Source: Planctomycetaceae bacterium (GTDB taxonomy: Bacteria > Planctomycetota > Planctomycetia > Pirellulales > UBA1268). From it: a DNA stretch of 33,946 nt. The DNA lies in the NCBI GenBank assembly GCA_947459185.1, contig CANHCU010000032.1, positions 1-33,946 of the forward strand. Reading direction: 5' to 3'. Both the position numbers and the translations under genes were made by a program. Under the pieces are notes generated by a model, which saw only the letters and a list, made by a program, of their open reading frames with translations, made no database searches and was not told the DNA's origin. Each line of letters opens with the position of its first letter. The stretch's first letter is position 1. Positions 8,081 to 15,459 of this stretch are shown here, in pieces.

Positions 8081-8110
8081 TTGACTGACCGAGCGTTCGC
8101 AAGATAGACT
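8081..8110 (+). promoter_or_regulatory. Candidate sigma-70-like promoter of the toxin-antitoxin pair
   Basis: TTGACT (8081-8086) and TAGACT (8105-8110) are separated by 18 bases. The -35 box matches consensus at five of six positions and the -10 box at four. The -10 box lies inside the first operator palindrome, and the antitoxin start follows 72 bases later. Confidence 0.5.
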
Positions 8111-8132
8111 GGTCTATTCGACTGGTCGATTC
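8104..8132 (+). promoter_or_regulatory. Paired palindromic operator upstream of the toxin-antitoxin genes
   Basis: Two abutting palindromes share the core GACTGGTC: ATAGACTGGTCTAT (8104-8117) and TCGACTGGTCGA (8118-8129). Seen another way, they are two 13-base direct repeats (8107-8119 and 8120-8132) with one mismatch. Phd/YefM antitoxins bind such paired palindromes as dimers to repress their own operon, and the first site overlaps the likely -10 box. The match of symmetry, spacing and place makes autoregulation likely. Confidence 0.6.
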
Positions 8133-8182
8133 ATGCAAATTCCAAAATCATGTAAGGCCCGAGGCCTCCGAGGGGCGTGTTC

Positions 8183-8428
8183 ATGTCGTCTATCAGCTAT
8201 TACGAAGCGAGGACCCATTTCTCCGAGTTGCTCGATCAGGTAGCGCAGGGAAAGCGCATCCTGATCACCCGCCATGGCCGCCCTGCCGCCATGCTGACGC
8301 CGCCCCCTGACGAGGCTGCCAAAGACGTCACATCGGTGATTGCGGAGATCAAGGCGCTGCGGCGGGGCAGCACGCTCGGCAAAGGCGTGACGATTCGCGA
8401 TTTGATCGAGGAAGGCAGGCGGTTCTGA
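8183..8428 (+). CDS. Phd/YefM-family antitoxin
   Basis: An 81-residue protein with the N-terminal Phd/YefM DNA-binding fold: SISYYEARTHFSELLDQVAQ, then GKRILITRHGRPAAML, the family's helix-strand core. The C-terminal 35 residues (IKALRRGSTLGKGVTIRDLIEEGRRF) match the part that usually wraps the toxin. It should neutralise the PIN protein encoded 31 bases downstream and repress the operon. I chose the ATG at 8183 because AGGGG (8171-8175) lies 7 bases upstream; a GTG at 8177 would add two residues and lose that site. Pairing a Phd/YefM antitoxin with a VapC-type toxin is a common mixed arrangement. Confidence 0.88.
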   Translation: MSSISYYEARTHFSELLDQVAQGKRILITRHGRPAAMLTPPPDEAAKDVTSVIAEIKALRRGSTLGKGVTIRDLIEEGRRF

Positions 8429-8459
8429 ACCGGCTCTCCTGAGGAGGCGATTCCTGGCC

Positions 8460-8906
8460 ATGGCTAAAAAACGTGAAAGGGTTGCGGCCAAGACCTTCGT
8501 CTTGGATTGCTCGCTGACAGTGGCATGGTTCTTCGAAGACGAAATGAACCGCTACGCACAAGCAGTCGAAGATTCCCTGTCGAAGGCGGCGGCGGTTGTG
8601 CCGGGGCTCTGGCCGCTGGAAGTGGCCAATGCACTGCTGGTTGGCGAACGTCGCAGCCGTGCAACGGAGGCCAACGTGACGACGTTTCTACGACTGCTCG
8701 CGGCTCTTCCGATTGCCGTGGATGACGACACGGCAATTCGTGCATGGCAGCACTCGTTGCATCTCGCCCGGTCGCACCGACTCTCGGTGTATGACGCGGC
8801 CTATTTGGAACTCGCGTTGCGGCGAGGTCTTCCGCTTGCAACGCTCGACGACAGACTGGCCGCGGCCGCCACCGCGGCTGGTGTTCCTGCGTATAAGCCG
8901 GCGTGA
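8460..8906 (+). CDS. PIN-domain ribonuclease toxin, VapC type
   Basis: A 148-residue PIN-domain protein, predicted to be a metal-dependent RNase that blocks translation by cutting tRNA or rRNA when not held by its antitoxin. The four acidic positions are in place: D16 (FVLDCS), E54 (WPLEVANAL), D112 (SVYDAAYLELA) and D130 (ATLDDRL). The length is typical. GAGGAGG lies about 11 bases before the ATG. It follows the antitoxin in the usual order. Both genes look intact, so the module is probably functional. The RNA target cannot be told from sequence. Confidence 0.9.
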   Translation: MAKKRERVAAKTFVLDCSLTVAWFFEDEMNRYAQAVEDSLSKAAAVVPGLWPLEVANALLVGERRSRATEANVTTFLRLLAALPIAVDDDTAIRAWQHSLHLARSHRLSVYDAAYLELALRRGLPLATLDDRLAAAATAAGVPAYKPA

Positions 8907-8930
8907 TCTCCCGCACCCAACGCCGCCATC

Positions 8931-9134
8931 ATGGCATCGCCTATGACTCCGCCGATCGTCACGGTGCTGCTGCCCGTTTATAACGGCGATCGCTATCTCC
9001 ACGCCGCAGTCGAGAGCATTCTCGCGCAGACGTTCGAATCGTTCGAGTTGCTCATCGTGGACGACGGCTCGACGGATGGCACAGAGCCGATCTGTCGGGC
9101 TTTCATTGATCTGCGAGTTTGCGGTGCCCGCTGA
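8931..9134 (+). pseudogene. Truncated GT2 glycosyltransferase remnant
   Basis: A 67-codon frame holds only the first strand and nucleotide-binding part of a family 2 glycosyltransferase: PIVTVLLPVYNGDRYL, then a VDDGSTDGTE block. It is closely alike, in protein and in DNA, to the start of the intact GT2 gene at 12655. The likeness runs from the start codon region to about 9125, then fades and ends in a stop after RVCGAR. The DxD metal site and acceptor half are missing, so it cannot be an active enzyme. It looks like the remnant of a duplicate cut off where the next gene's leader begins. Confidence 0.8.
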
Positions 9135-9163
9135 AGGCGGGCAGAACACGAAGAGGTGATTGC

Positions 9164-10165
9164 GTGCTTCGGCGGCTGTTCAACTTGGTCGGGATGACAC
9201 CCACCGCGCCATCCGGGACGGGCGAGTCTGCGTGCCGCTTTGTTTCAAGCAGAGGCATCCTGAGATCGTGTGACGCGCACGCCCGCCGGCCACGATCTTC
9301 CCATGGCAGCATCCCGAGCGACCTGGGCCGCATCCTACGGACTGCGCGGGTGGTCTATCTCTGCACCGACATGGTGCCGCAGTTCGTGCGTGAGCACCTG
9401 CCACGCCGGAGCACGCCGTTCACGCTCGTGACCGGCGATTCGGACCTTGCCGTTGCGGCGGGGCCGATCGCGGAGCGAGTCCTTGACGCCCTGGCGAGCC
9501 ATCCGATGCTCGTCGCGTGGCACGCGCAAAATCGGGTGTTCAGGCACCCGAAACTCCACTCGATGCCGATTGGGCTCGATTACCACACCCTGTCGCCCCC
9601 GGAGGGCGGCGGACGGGCCCATCCGTGGGGTGCGCGACGTGTGCCGGTGGACCAGGAACGCCAGCTCGTGCAGATCGCTCGGTCGGCAGGCCCCATCGCA
9701 GCGAAGGAGCCGATCGCCTTTTGCAACTGGCACTTCACGATTGAGCGAGGGGACCGGCGAGAGTGTCATCGCAGGGTGGACCCAAGTGCGGTCTCCTATC
9801 AAAGCGACTTCGCGACGCGCGATGCGAGCTGGCGGATGAATAAGCGCTTCGCCTTCACGTTGAGCCCTGCTGGCGCCGGTCTCGACTGCCATCGCACATG
9901 GGAGGCGTTGCTCCTGGGCAGCGTCCCTGTGGTGCTGCGATCGCCCCTCGACGAGCTCTTCACCCAATTGCCGGTCGTGATCGTGGACGACTGGAGCGAG
10001 GTGACACCGGCCCGGCTCTGCTCGGAGCTGGACCGAATCGCCCGCAACTCCTTCGACTTTTCTCAACTCGAACTTGGCTACTGGACAGCCAGAATCCAGT
10101 CGCTGCCAATTCGAGAGGGGCTGCCGCTCCGCTACGACGACTTCCTCTCGTCACTGGCAGAGTAA
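9164..10165 (+). CDS. Exostosin-like glycosyltransferase
   Basis: A 333-residue predicted glycosyltransferase. The clearest block is FAFTLSPAGAGLDCHRTWEALL (about residues 230-251), followed by SVPVVLRSPLDELFTQLPVVIVDDW, the nucleotide-sugar-binding half of exostosin/GT47-like and related bacterial and viral proteins. An N-terminal CRFVSSRGILRSCD segment also recurs in such proteins. No signal peptide or membrane segment is seen. I start at the GTG at 9164, because AAGAGG (9151-9156) lies 7 bases upstream; an ATG at 9119 would run through the end of the GT2 remnant. The 3' end overlaps the convergent gene by 34 bases. Donor and acceptor sugars are unknown; the setting suggests surface glycan synthesis. 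Confidence 0.65.
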   Translation: MLRRLFNLVGMTPTAPSGTGESACRFVSSRGILRSCDAHARRPRSSHGSIPSDLGRILRTARVVYLCTDMVPQFVREHLPRRSTPFTLVTGDSDLAVAAGPIAERVLDALASHPMLVAWHAQNRVFRHPKLHSMPIGLDYHTLSPPEGGGRAHPWGARRVPVDQERQLVQIARSAGPIAAKEPIAFCNWHFTIERGDRRECHRRVDPSAVSYQSDFATRDASWRMNKRFAFTLSPAGAGLDCHRTWEALLLGSVPVVLRSPLDELFTQLPVVIVDDWSEVTPARLCSELDRIARNSFDFSQLELGYWTARIQSLPIREGLPLRYDDFLSSLAE

Positions 10166-10998
10166 TCAAATTCATGCCCGTCGTTGAGGAGGGCCGGCAG
10201 GATGTAGAGCGAGCCACCGTTTTGTCGGATCGTCTCGTGGAAGGCGACGTGCTCGCAGACGACGCCCCCACGCGGAGTGAGGCCTCGGTAGTGCGCACCT
10301 GCGAGGTACTCCGTCCGGTACAGACCGAATCCACCAAACGCGGAAAGGACCGGGATTGGAGGGGCGTTCACGTCGATCGAGATCTGTCGTGCGCGGATAT
10401 GCACTTGCAAAGCTCTCTCGACCGCGGCTTGACGACCAAACAATCGCCATCGCGCCGTCCAGACGGGCTCCCAGCAGTCTCCCGGGCACCAGGTCGGGTG
10501 CCGGAGTGCCCAGATGTCGTAGTAGATGTTGCGAGCGTTGGCGAAGACCGCGGCCCAGCCGGTCGGGGCCGCGGCGATCGCGACGCCGAAATCCGGCTCT
10601 TCAATCAGGCCGGCGTTCGGGCCGTCAAGGTCGGCGACTACGAGAAAATCATGCACCTTGCCAGCGGCACGGTCACGTTCGAGCACTGAGAGATAGGCCT
10701 CGCGGCAGATCGCCAGCCGGTGGGTGCGTCTCCACGCCCTGTATCGGAGACCCGAGATGACGATGATCTCGGTGTCGGTGCGGCCGGCCGCCCAGGCCTT
10801 CAGGACTGCTTCCGTCTCGTCGACCGAGTCATTCGTGACGATGACGAATGTGGTCTCCTCGAAGCTCGCGGCGAGCCGTGACAGCCGCGGAAGGGTCGCA
10901 CGCAGGCCGGCAGCGCAATTCCGCGCCAGCCCTGCAATCAACGCTCGCCTGCCGATCTTAGTCACGTGTTGTTCGATCGCTCCGGGCTGGTTGTGCAT
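10132..10998 (-). CDS. Glycosyltransferase-like protein, possibly CMT1-like
   Basis: A 288-residue protein with a GT-A-like layout. ALIAGLARNCAAGLR near residue 19 starts a strand-helix unit, FVIVTNDSVDETEAVLKAW (51-69) resembles the nucleotide-binding region, and FLVVADLDG (118-126) has the DxD-type metal site. A later Trp-rich segment (DIWALRHPTWCPGDCWEPVW) could hold the acceptor. The pattern reminds me of the fungal CMT1/CAP59 alpha-mannosyltransferase group and bacterial relatives, but the match is from memory and not firm. There is no signal peptide. It lies 68 bases downstream of the first GT10-like gene and is probably co-transcribed with it. Its stop overlaps the exostosin-like gene from the other strand. 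Confidence 0.55.
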   Translation of the reverse strand: MHNQPGAIEQHVTKIGRRALIAGLARNCAAGLRATLPRLSRLAASFEETTFVIVTNDSVDETEAVLKAWAAGRTDTEIIVISGLRYRAWRRTHRLAICREAYLSVLERDRAAGKVHDFLVVADLDGPNAGLIEEPDFGVAIAAAPTGWAAVFANARNIYYDIWALRHPTWCPGDCWEPVWTARWRLFGRQAAVERALQVHIRARQISIDVNAPPIPVLSAFGGFGLYRTEYLAGAHYRGLTPRGGVVCEHVAFHETIRQNGGSLYILPALLNDGHEFDYSASDERKSS

Positions 10999-11066
10999 AC
11001 GATGTGAGAGTCAGAGTCTCTTCAGTTCAATGATGTGCTCGCTGCTGAGCGATGCACGACCGGATG

Positions 11067-11924
11067 CTACTCATTCGCCGCCAGAAGACCTGCTGTTTCC
11101 AAAACCCGTGTCAGCAGCGGACGGGCGTAACGCTGTGCCTTCTCGAAATTCGCCTCAACTTTTGCAAGGTTGCCTGTGTAGTACGTGTCTGTGAACTCGG
11201 TGGAGAAAAGCCTGTCGGGCTGTATCCAGTAGCTCGTGTCGAAGAAGTCCGAGATGTTCGGGCATCCCCAGTAAATCGGAATCGTCTTCGTTATCAGGCA
11301 GTCGATGAGTTTCTCGGTGAAATAATTTGTCTCGCTCGAACTCTCCACTGCAATCGAATACATCGATGTGAACAGATGGATCTTGTCGTCGCGAGGCAGT
11401 CGCTGCTCGCCGAGAATTGGGGATCTCGTCGATGAATAGAAATTCAATCGGGCGGGGATGTCGTGTCGACGGTTCCAGATGGCATGCCTGAGGCCGTATC
11501 CGGCTTTGCCCTTAAGGGAGCCGCACAGCATGCTTACGGAAGCGTCCTTCGGAATGCGTCCGAGGCCTTCTGTGAAGCGTCCAATCGAATCGGGGTGATG
11601 CTTGGATTTGTTGAGCCACGTCGTTCCATAGGCGAGGAACACAGCGTTGGGGCAGTTGTCCAAGACTGTGGGGTTCGATGTAATGATGTGTGTGTAGCGG
11701 TCGTGATGGTTGCAGATGTGATCTGTTGTTTCTGTCCAGGCAGACGTCGTGGGTTCATTCACGTTGACGAAGAGTGTGTGGCGTGCATCGGAACAAAAGG
11801 CAACCGTACCCCCCGGGCGGGGATTCCTGCCAAAGCGTGTGAAGTGTATTTCGCATGACTCGGTCGAGTCGGGCAGTTGATCAGGCGAGACCAGGTAGTC
11901 GGCGTTGGTGACTACAGGTTTCAT
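11067..11924 (-). CDS. GT10-like (fucosyltransferase-fold) glycosyltransferase
   Basis: A 285-residue protein whose C-terminal half has the GT10 donor-binding signature: SMYSIAVESSSETNYFTEK (about 187-205) then DCLITKTIPIYWGCPNISDFF (208-228). In GT10 alpha-1,3/4-fucosyltransferases this block binds GDP-fucose; distant members may use other sugars, so the donor is uncertain. I start at the ATG at 11924; a longer open frame to 12164 would overlap the divergent DUF3127 gene and adds sequence unlike the family. The DNA is visibly lower in GC than its surroundings (26 of 60 in 11281-11340, 30 of 60 in 11341-11400, against 44 of 60 in 18241-18300), which suggests transfer. A paralogue lies at 13555-14469. 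Confidence 0.72.
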   Translation of the reverse strand: MKPVVTNADYLVSPDQLPDSTESCEIHFTRFGRNPRPGGTVAFCSDARHTLFVNVNEPTTSAWTETTDHICNHHDRYTHIITSNPTVLDNCPNAVFLAYGTTWLNKSKHHPDSIGRFTEGLGRIPKDASVSMLCGSLKGKAGYGLRHAIWNRRHDIPARLNFYSSTRSPILGEQRLPRDDKIHLFTSMYSIAVESSSETNYFTEKLIDCLITKTIPIYWGCPNISDFFDTSYWIQPDRLFSTEFTDTYYTGNLAKVEANFEKAQRYARPLLTRVLETAGLLAANE

Positions 11925-12151
11925 GGCTTGAGGCCCAAAAGACTGTCCGTTGCGAAGGCTTGCGTGACGGAAGCGTGTTGCGTGCATGGCCCGTGGTGCC
12001 TGCGCGCTTCCCTCGAGGGGGCGGTTCGGTGCGTCGTCCAGAGGAGGAAGTAGCTTATGCTCTCCGGATGCGTGTGGTAATCTTTCCGCTCGACAGCCCG
12101 CCGAGTAGTGGTGCTGGAGCCCGACCAACGAGAACCAACGACCAACACCCC

Positions 12152-12532
12152 ATGAAAGACCCAACCGTCCGCGGCGTCGTCCACTTGATCGAGGAGACCA
12201 AGTCCTTCGGGCAAAAGGGATTCCGCAAGCGTCTTGTCGTGCTCGAGCAGTCCAAGGGCACGTTCACCAACTTCATTCCCGTCGAGTTCGTGAAGGATGG
12301 CTGCGACGCGGTGGACGATCTGTCCGTCGGAGATGAGATCGAGGTGACCTATCGCCTGAGCGGCCGCCGCTGGCAGAAGGATGAGGCCAGCGAGGCCAAA
12401 TATTTCCTGAGCGTTGAGGGCCTGTCGTTCAAACGGATGTCCGCGAGCGGGCCGGCTCATGGCGGCTCTGACAACACCATCGACCCCAACGACGCCTTCG
12501 CCGAGGCCGGTGACGATGACGTGCCGTTTTGA
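12152..12532 (+). CDS. DUF3127 domain-containing protein
   Basis: A 126-residue protein with the DUF3127 pattern: GVVHLIEETKSFGQKGFRKRLVVLEQ, then the NFIPVEFVKDGCDAVDDLSVGDEIEVTYRLSGRRW stretch, an OB-fold-like beta barrel related in shape to single-strand DNA-binding proteins. The C-terminus is acidic and ends DDDVPF, like the acidic DDxxPF tip of SSB that recruits partner proteins, so a role in handling single-stranded DNA is a fair inference. The start is the ATG at 12152; no Shine-Dalgarno is present, and the leader instead has three ACCAAC repeats (12124-12146). It is an unrelated gene set inside the glycosyltransferase island. Confidence 0.8.
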   Translation: MKDPTVRGVVHLIEETKSFGQKGFRKRLVVLEQSKGTFTNFIPVEFVKDGCDAVDDLSVGDEIEVTYRLSGRRWQKDEASEAKYFLSVEGLSFKRMSASGPAHGGSDNTIDPNDAFAEAGDDDVPF

Positions 12533-12654
12533 GGCGGCCTTCGCTGATCGCCCGTTCGTCGGCGATGCAAGGGTCATCGGGGTTGCGTGTGGTGTGCTCT
12601 CCAACTGTGGTTCGCCGATCGCTCTAGCAACTCCGTCGATCTCACGCCGCCAGC

Positions 12655-13527
12655 ATGAAATCCACTAGCGCCCCGCCGATCGTGACGGTGCTGCTGCCCG
12701 TCTACAACGGCGAGCGATATCTCCGCGAGGCAGTCGAGAGCATCCTCACGCAGACGCTCGAATCGTTTGAACTGCTCATCGTGGACGATGGATCGACGGA
12801 CGGCACCGAGGCGATCTGTCGGTCGTTCACTGATCCGCGGGTCCGCGTGCATCGCTATGAAGAGAATGCTGGCGTTATTTTCGCGCTCAATACAGGCATC
12901 GACCTGATTACGACGAGGTACGTGGCCCGCATGGATGCCGACGATGTCGCCTTTCCAAGCCGGCTAGCCCGTCAGGTCGGGTTTTTGGAATCGCGGCCCG
13001 ATATTGCGGCCTGCGGCTGCTGGCTGGTCGAACTCGTGGATGGGCGACTGCGGGACGTCATGCGGCGACCGACGGGAGCGTATCTGCGGCAGACCGCCTG
13101 GCGGCCCGTTCCGATCTACGCCCCCTGCCTGAGGACAGAAGTGCTGCGGGAGCTTCGGTATCGCCCTGAGTATGTGCACGCCGAGGATTACGATCTCGAC
13201 ATGAGGCTGTGTCGGAGCCATCGGGTCGACAACGTACCGGCGATTCTGTATCAGTACCGTCTTCATCAGGCCAGCGACAGTCGCGCATATTATTCCGCCC
13301 AACAGACCAATTCCTGGCGGACGTTTCGGGAACATTTCCCCAGCGTCGACGTCGCGCTCGAGGACTTCAGGACATTGACGGGCGTGTCGTGCGCGGCATC
13401 ACCGCTTGTCCGGATGCGGCTCAAGCGGCGTTGGCGGAAGGAGCTATTTGGCACCTTCGCAGCATCAGCCCGCGATGATCTCTGGTATGCCGCACGGTGG
13501 CTTCGGGCCCTCGTCCGCGGCCGCTGA
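12655..13527 (+). CDS. GT2 family glycosyltransferase
   Basis: A 290-residue inverting GT-A enzyme. Visible motifs are PIVTVLLPVYNGERYL (residues 8-23), the VDDGSTDGTE nucleotide-binding block (about 42-51), ARMDADD with the DxD metal site (about 88-94), and HAEDYDLDMRL, whose ED pair fits the catalytic base position. A C-terminal basic region (MRLKRRWRKELF, RWLRALVRGR) lacks clear membrane spans, so it may bind the membrane at its surface. A short, damaged copy of its 5' third lies at 8931. It converges with the second GT10-like gene, with 27 bases between stops. The sugar donor is unknown. Confidence 0.85.
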   Translation: MKSTSAPPIVTVLLPVYNGERYLREAVESILTQTLESFELLIVDDGSTDGTEAICRSFTDPRVRVHRYEENAGVIFALNTGIDLITTRYVARMDADDVAFPSRLARQVGFLESRPDIAACGCWLVELVDGRLRDVMRRPTGAYLRQTAWRPVPIYAPCLRTEVLRELRYRPEYVHAEDYDLDMRLCRSHRVDNVPAILYQYRLHQASDSRAYYSAQQTNSWRTFREHFPSVDVALEDFRTLTGVSCAASPLVRMRLKRRWRKELFGTFAASARDDLWYAARWLRALVRGR

Positions 13528-13554
13528 AGACAGCAGGCCGCGCCTCCGAGTCGG

Positions 13555-14469
13555 CTATTGGAAAAACTGGCGGATCTGACCGGTCCACGATTTCGCTGGC
13601 TCTGGCCCGAGCGTGATGCGGGCGGGCGGCCCTGCTGAAACCCGCGCAGTTGCAAGATCACGAGCAAGGGTAAACAGGTTGTAGTCGTCGAGAACGAGCC
13701 TCTTCGCCTCGCGAAGGGCATCCAATCGCCGGTGGTAGCCCTCCACCGTGGCTTCTGCTTGCACCTGCTCGGAAGAAAGACGCGGGTCGAGAGACTCCAG
13801 CCGAATCATGGCATCGCTCGGGAAATAGTCCTCAATGTTGGGGCAGCCCCAGTAGATCGGGACAGTGCCCGCCAGGAAACAATCGGCGATCTTTTCGGTC
13901 CAATAATGCGGCACCTGGCTGTTCTCGATCGCTATGGAATAGCGATAGGGTGCCAGCCCGTTCCATTTGTCTGCGAGTGGTTTCACGCCATGGCCAAAGC
14001 GGTGCATGGAAATGAGCGGCTGCAGCTGGTTCACAAATTGGATCCTGGTCCGATGGCCCGCGCACATGGACTTGGTGCTGCAGATGACGGAGAGGTGCTC
14101 GGTCTTCGCCGGCAACTCCATCGCGACGAGTTGGTCGTATGTCTTTCCGACATGCCAGTTCAACGACATCGAGCCAAGGCTGAGCCCTGGATGGTTGATC
14201 GCGGTGTGGCAACTGCGGACGCAGGCGAAATGATCGAGCCACCGTGCATCGTAGGTCTTGATGTCGGGCGGTTCTCCCGTGATCAGGATGACGTTTTCCG
14301 GCGCACAGATGGCCGACTCCTGGCGGCTCACTGCTTCGTGCACCACCCAGGCGTCACATTCCACAATGTCGGCGTTGACGAAGAACGCCGCGTCCTTCCA
14401 GAGGCCCTTTTCTTGAGGCGTCTGACGGATGATCGTGGACTGAGGGAACGTGGAGACCTTGATTCTCAT
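13555..14469 (-). CDS. GT10-like (fucosyltransferase-fold) glycosyltransferase
   Basis: A 304-residue protein sharing the GT10 block with its neighbour at 11067: YRYSIAIENSQVPHYWTEK, then DCFLAGTVPIYWGCPNIEDYF. The N-terminal half begins MRIKVSTFPQST and has VILITGEPPDIKTYD, where a receptor- or acceptor-facing lobe is expected. The two GT10-like proteins agree well only over the donor-binding lobe, so they are old paralogues and may act on different acceptors. The ATG at 14469 overlaps the stop of the upstream GT2 gene (ATGA), which indicates translational coupling. A longer open frame to 14808 lies within that gene and is rejected. Confidence 0.75.
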   Translation of the reverse strand: MRIKVSTFPQSTIIRQTPQEKGLWKDAAFFVNADIVECDAWVVHEAVSRQESAICAPENVILITGEPPDIKTYDARWLDHFACVRSCHTAINHPGLSLGSMSLNWHVGKTYDQLVAMELPAKTEHLSVICSTKSMCAGHRTRIQFVNQLQPLISMHRFGHGVKPLADKWNGLAPYRYSIAIENSQVPHYWTEKIADCFLAGTVPIYWGCPNIEDYFPSDAMIRLESLDPRLSSEQVQAEATVEGYHRRLDALREAKRLVLDDYNLFTLARDLATARVSAGPPARITLGPEPAKSWTGQIRQFFQ

Positions 14470-15287
14470 GAGAGACGTCGCCCTGGGCCGTAGCCGTGCG
14501 TGCGGCAGCATCGGTCGACGACACGCAGCCGCTCGACGAGAGAAAGCGTGCGATAGGGGCTGACCCGCGCGAGCGTCTCGGAGTGGGCGCCGATCTCGTA
14601 GGTTTTCGTCAGGCACATGCTGAACGAGTCGATTTCCGCATGGACCACCCGTGCCGCTGGCGCGTATCGAACTACTGCGTCGGGCTGCAACTGGCGGAGG
14701 CGATGGATGATCTCCGTGTCTCCAACCACCGGCATCGCTTCGAAGAGGCCGATCTCCTTGAACACGTCTGCCCGCACCACCATGTTGCCGGCATGGCCAA
14801 ACCAGCACGCCGAGGGCTCGCTTTCGAGCACCTGCCGGAGTTTCGCGTCTTCGTAGTCCTCGTGGAGTTGCAGCGTGAGGGACTGCGGTGAGGGATAGGC
14901 GAGATAGCCAATCAGGATGGCTGCGTCCGACTTCATCAACTCCTGCTGCATCGCCTCCAGCCAGTCGGCGTCAGCCAGGCAGTCGGCGTCGAGAAAGACT
15001 AGATACTTTCCGCGTGCCGCGAGGATGCCCCCGTTGCGGGCGATATAGGGATCTCGTCGCGGCTCGGTCAGCAGCGTCGCCCGCGGCTCGGCCCGCACGA
15101 TCTCCGCCGACCGATCGGTCGAGCCGTTGTCGATCAGGATCCACTCGACGAGCGCGGGATCAATCGACTGAGCCCGCAGGGCGGCCAAACACTTCGGCAG
15201 CCACCCTTCCTCGTTGAGGAAGGGCACGATCACCGAGAACAAGGGACGATCCGCGGTGGGAAGCGCGTCGTGTGAATGGATTGGCAT
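14466..15287 (-). CDS. GT2 family glycosyltransferase
   Basis: A 273-residue GT-A enzyme. LFSVIVPFLNEEGWL (residues 16-30) opens the fold, LIDNGSTDRS (51-60) is the nucleotide-binding block, and YLVFLDADCLADADW (about 94-108) has the DxD metal site. GDTEIIHRL fits the usual ED-type catalytic segment. No transmembrane helices are present. I prefer the ATG at 15287, which sits just before the conserved domain; an in-frame ATG at 15380 would add 31 residues. It heads a two-gene unit with the GT10-like gene and faces away from the WYL regulator. The DNA is less clearly low in GC than the first GT10-like gene. Confidence 0.85.
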   Translation of the reverse strand: MPIHSHDALPTADRPLFSVIVPFLNEEGWLPKCLAALRAQSIDPALVEWILIDNGSTDRSAEIVRAEPRATLLTEPRRDPYIARNGGILAARGKYLVFLDADCLADADWLEAMQQELMKSDAAILIGYLAYPSPQSLTLQLHEDYEDAKLRQVLESEPSACWFGHAGNMVVRADVFKEIGLFEAMPVVGDTEIIHRLRQLQPDAVVRYAPAARVVHAEIDSFSMCLTKTYEIGAHSETLARVSPYRTLSLVERLRVVDRCCRTHGYGPGRRLS

Positions 15288-15459
15288 CTGTATCAGCGAG
15301 TCTATCACCGACCACACCGCGTCGAAGAACGGCTTGAGCGGACGGGGCGATCCTGGAAAACGTCCGCCGGTGAACAGCACTCCTCACCGGCGGGAGCTTC
15401 TGGGGTATTCTGGCAACGCTCCACACCCGACCGCACCCGCCCCTCGGCACGAAACCGCC

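Noticed and set aside
8177-8182. GTG start two codons before the antitoxin ATG
   Set aside because: It would directly abut the AGGGG site, leaving no spacing, whereas the ATG at 8183 has 7 bases.
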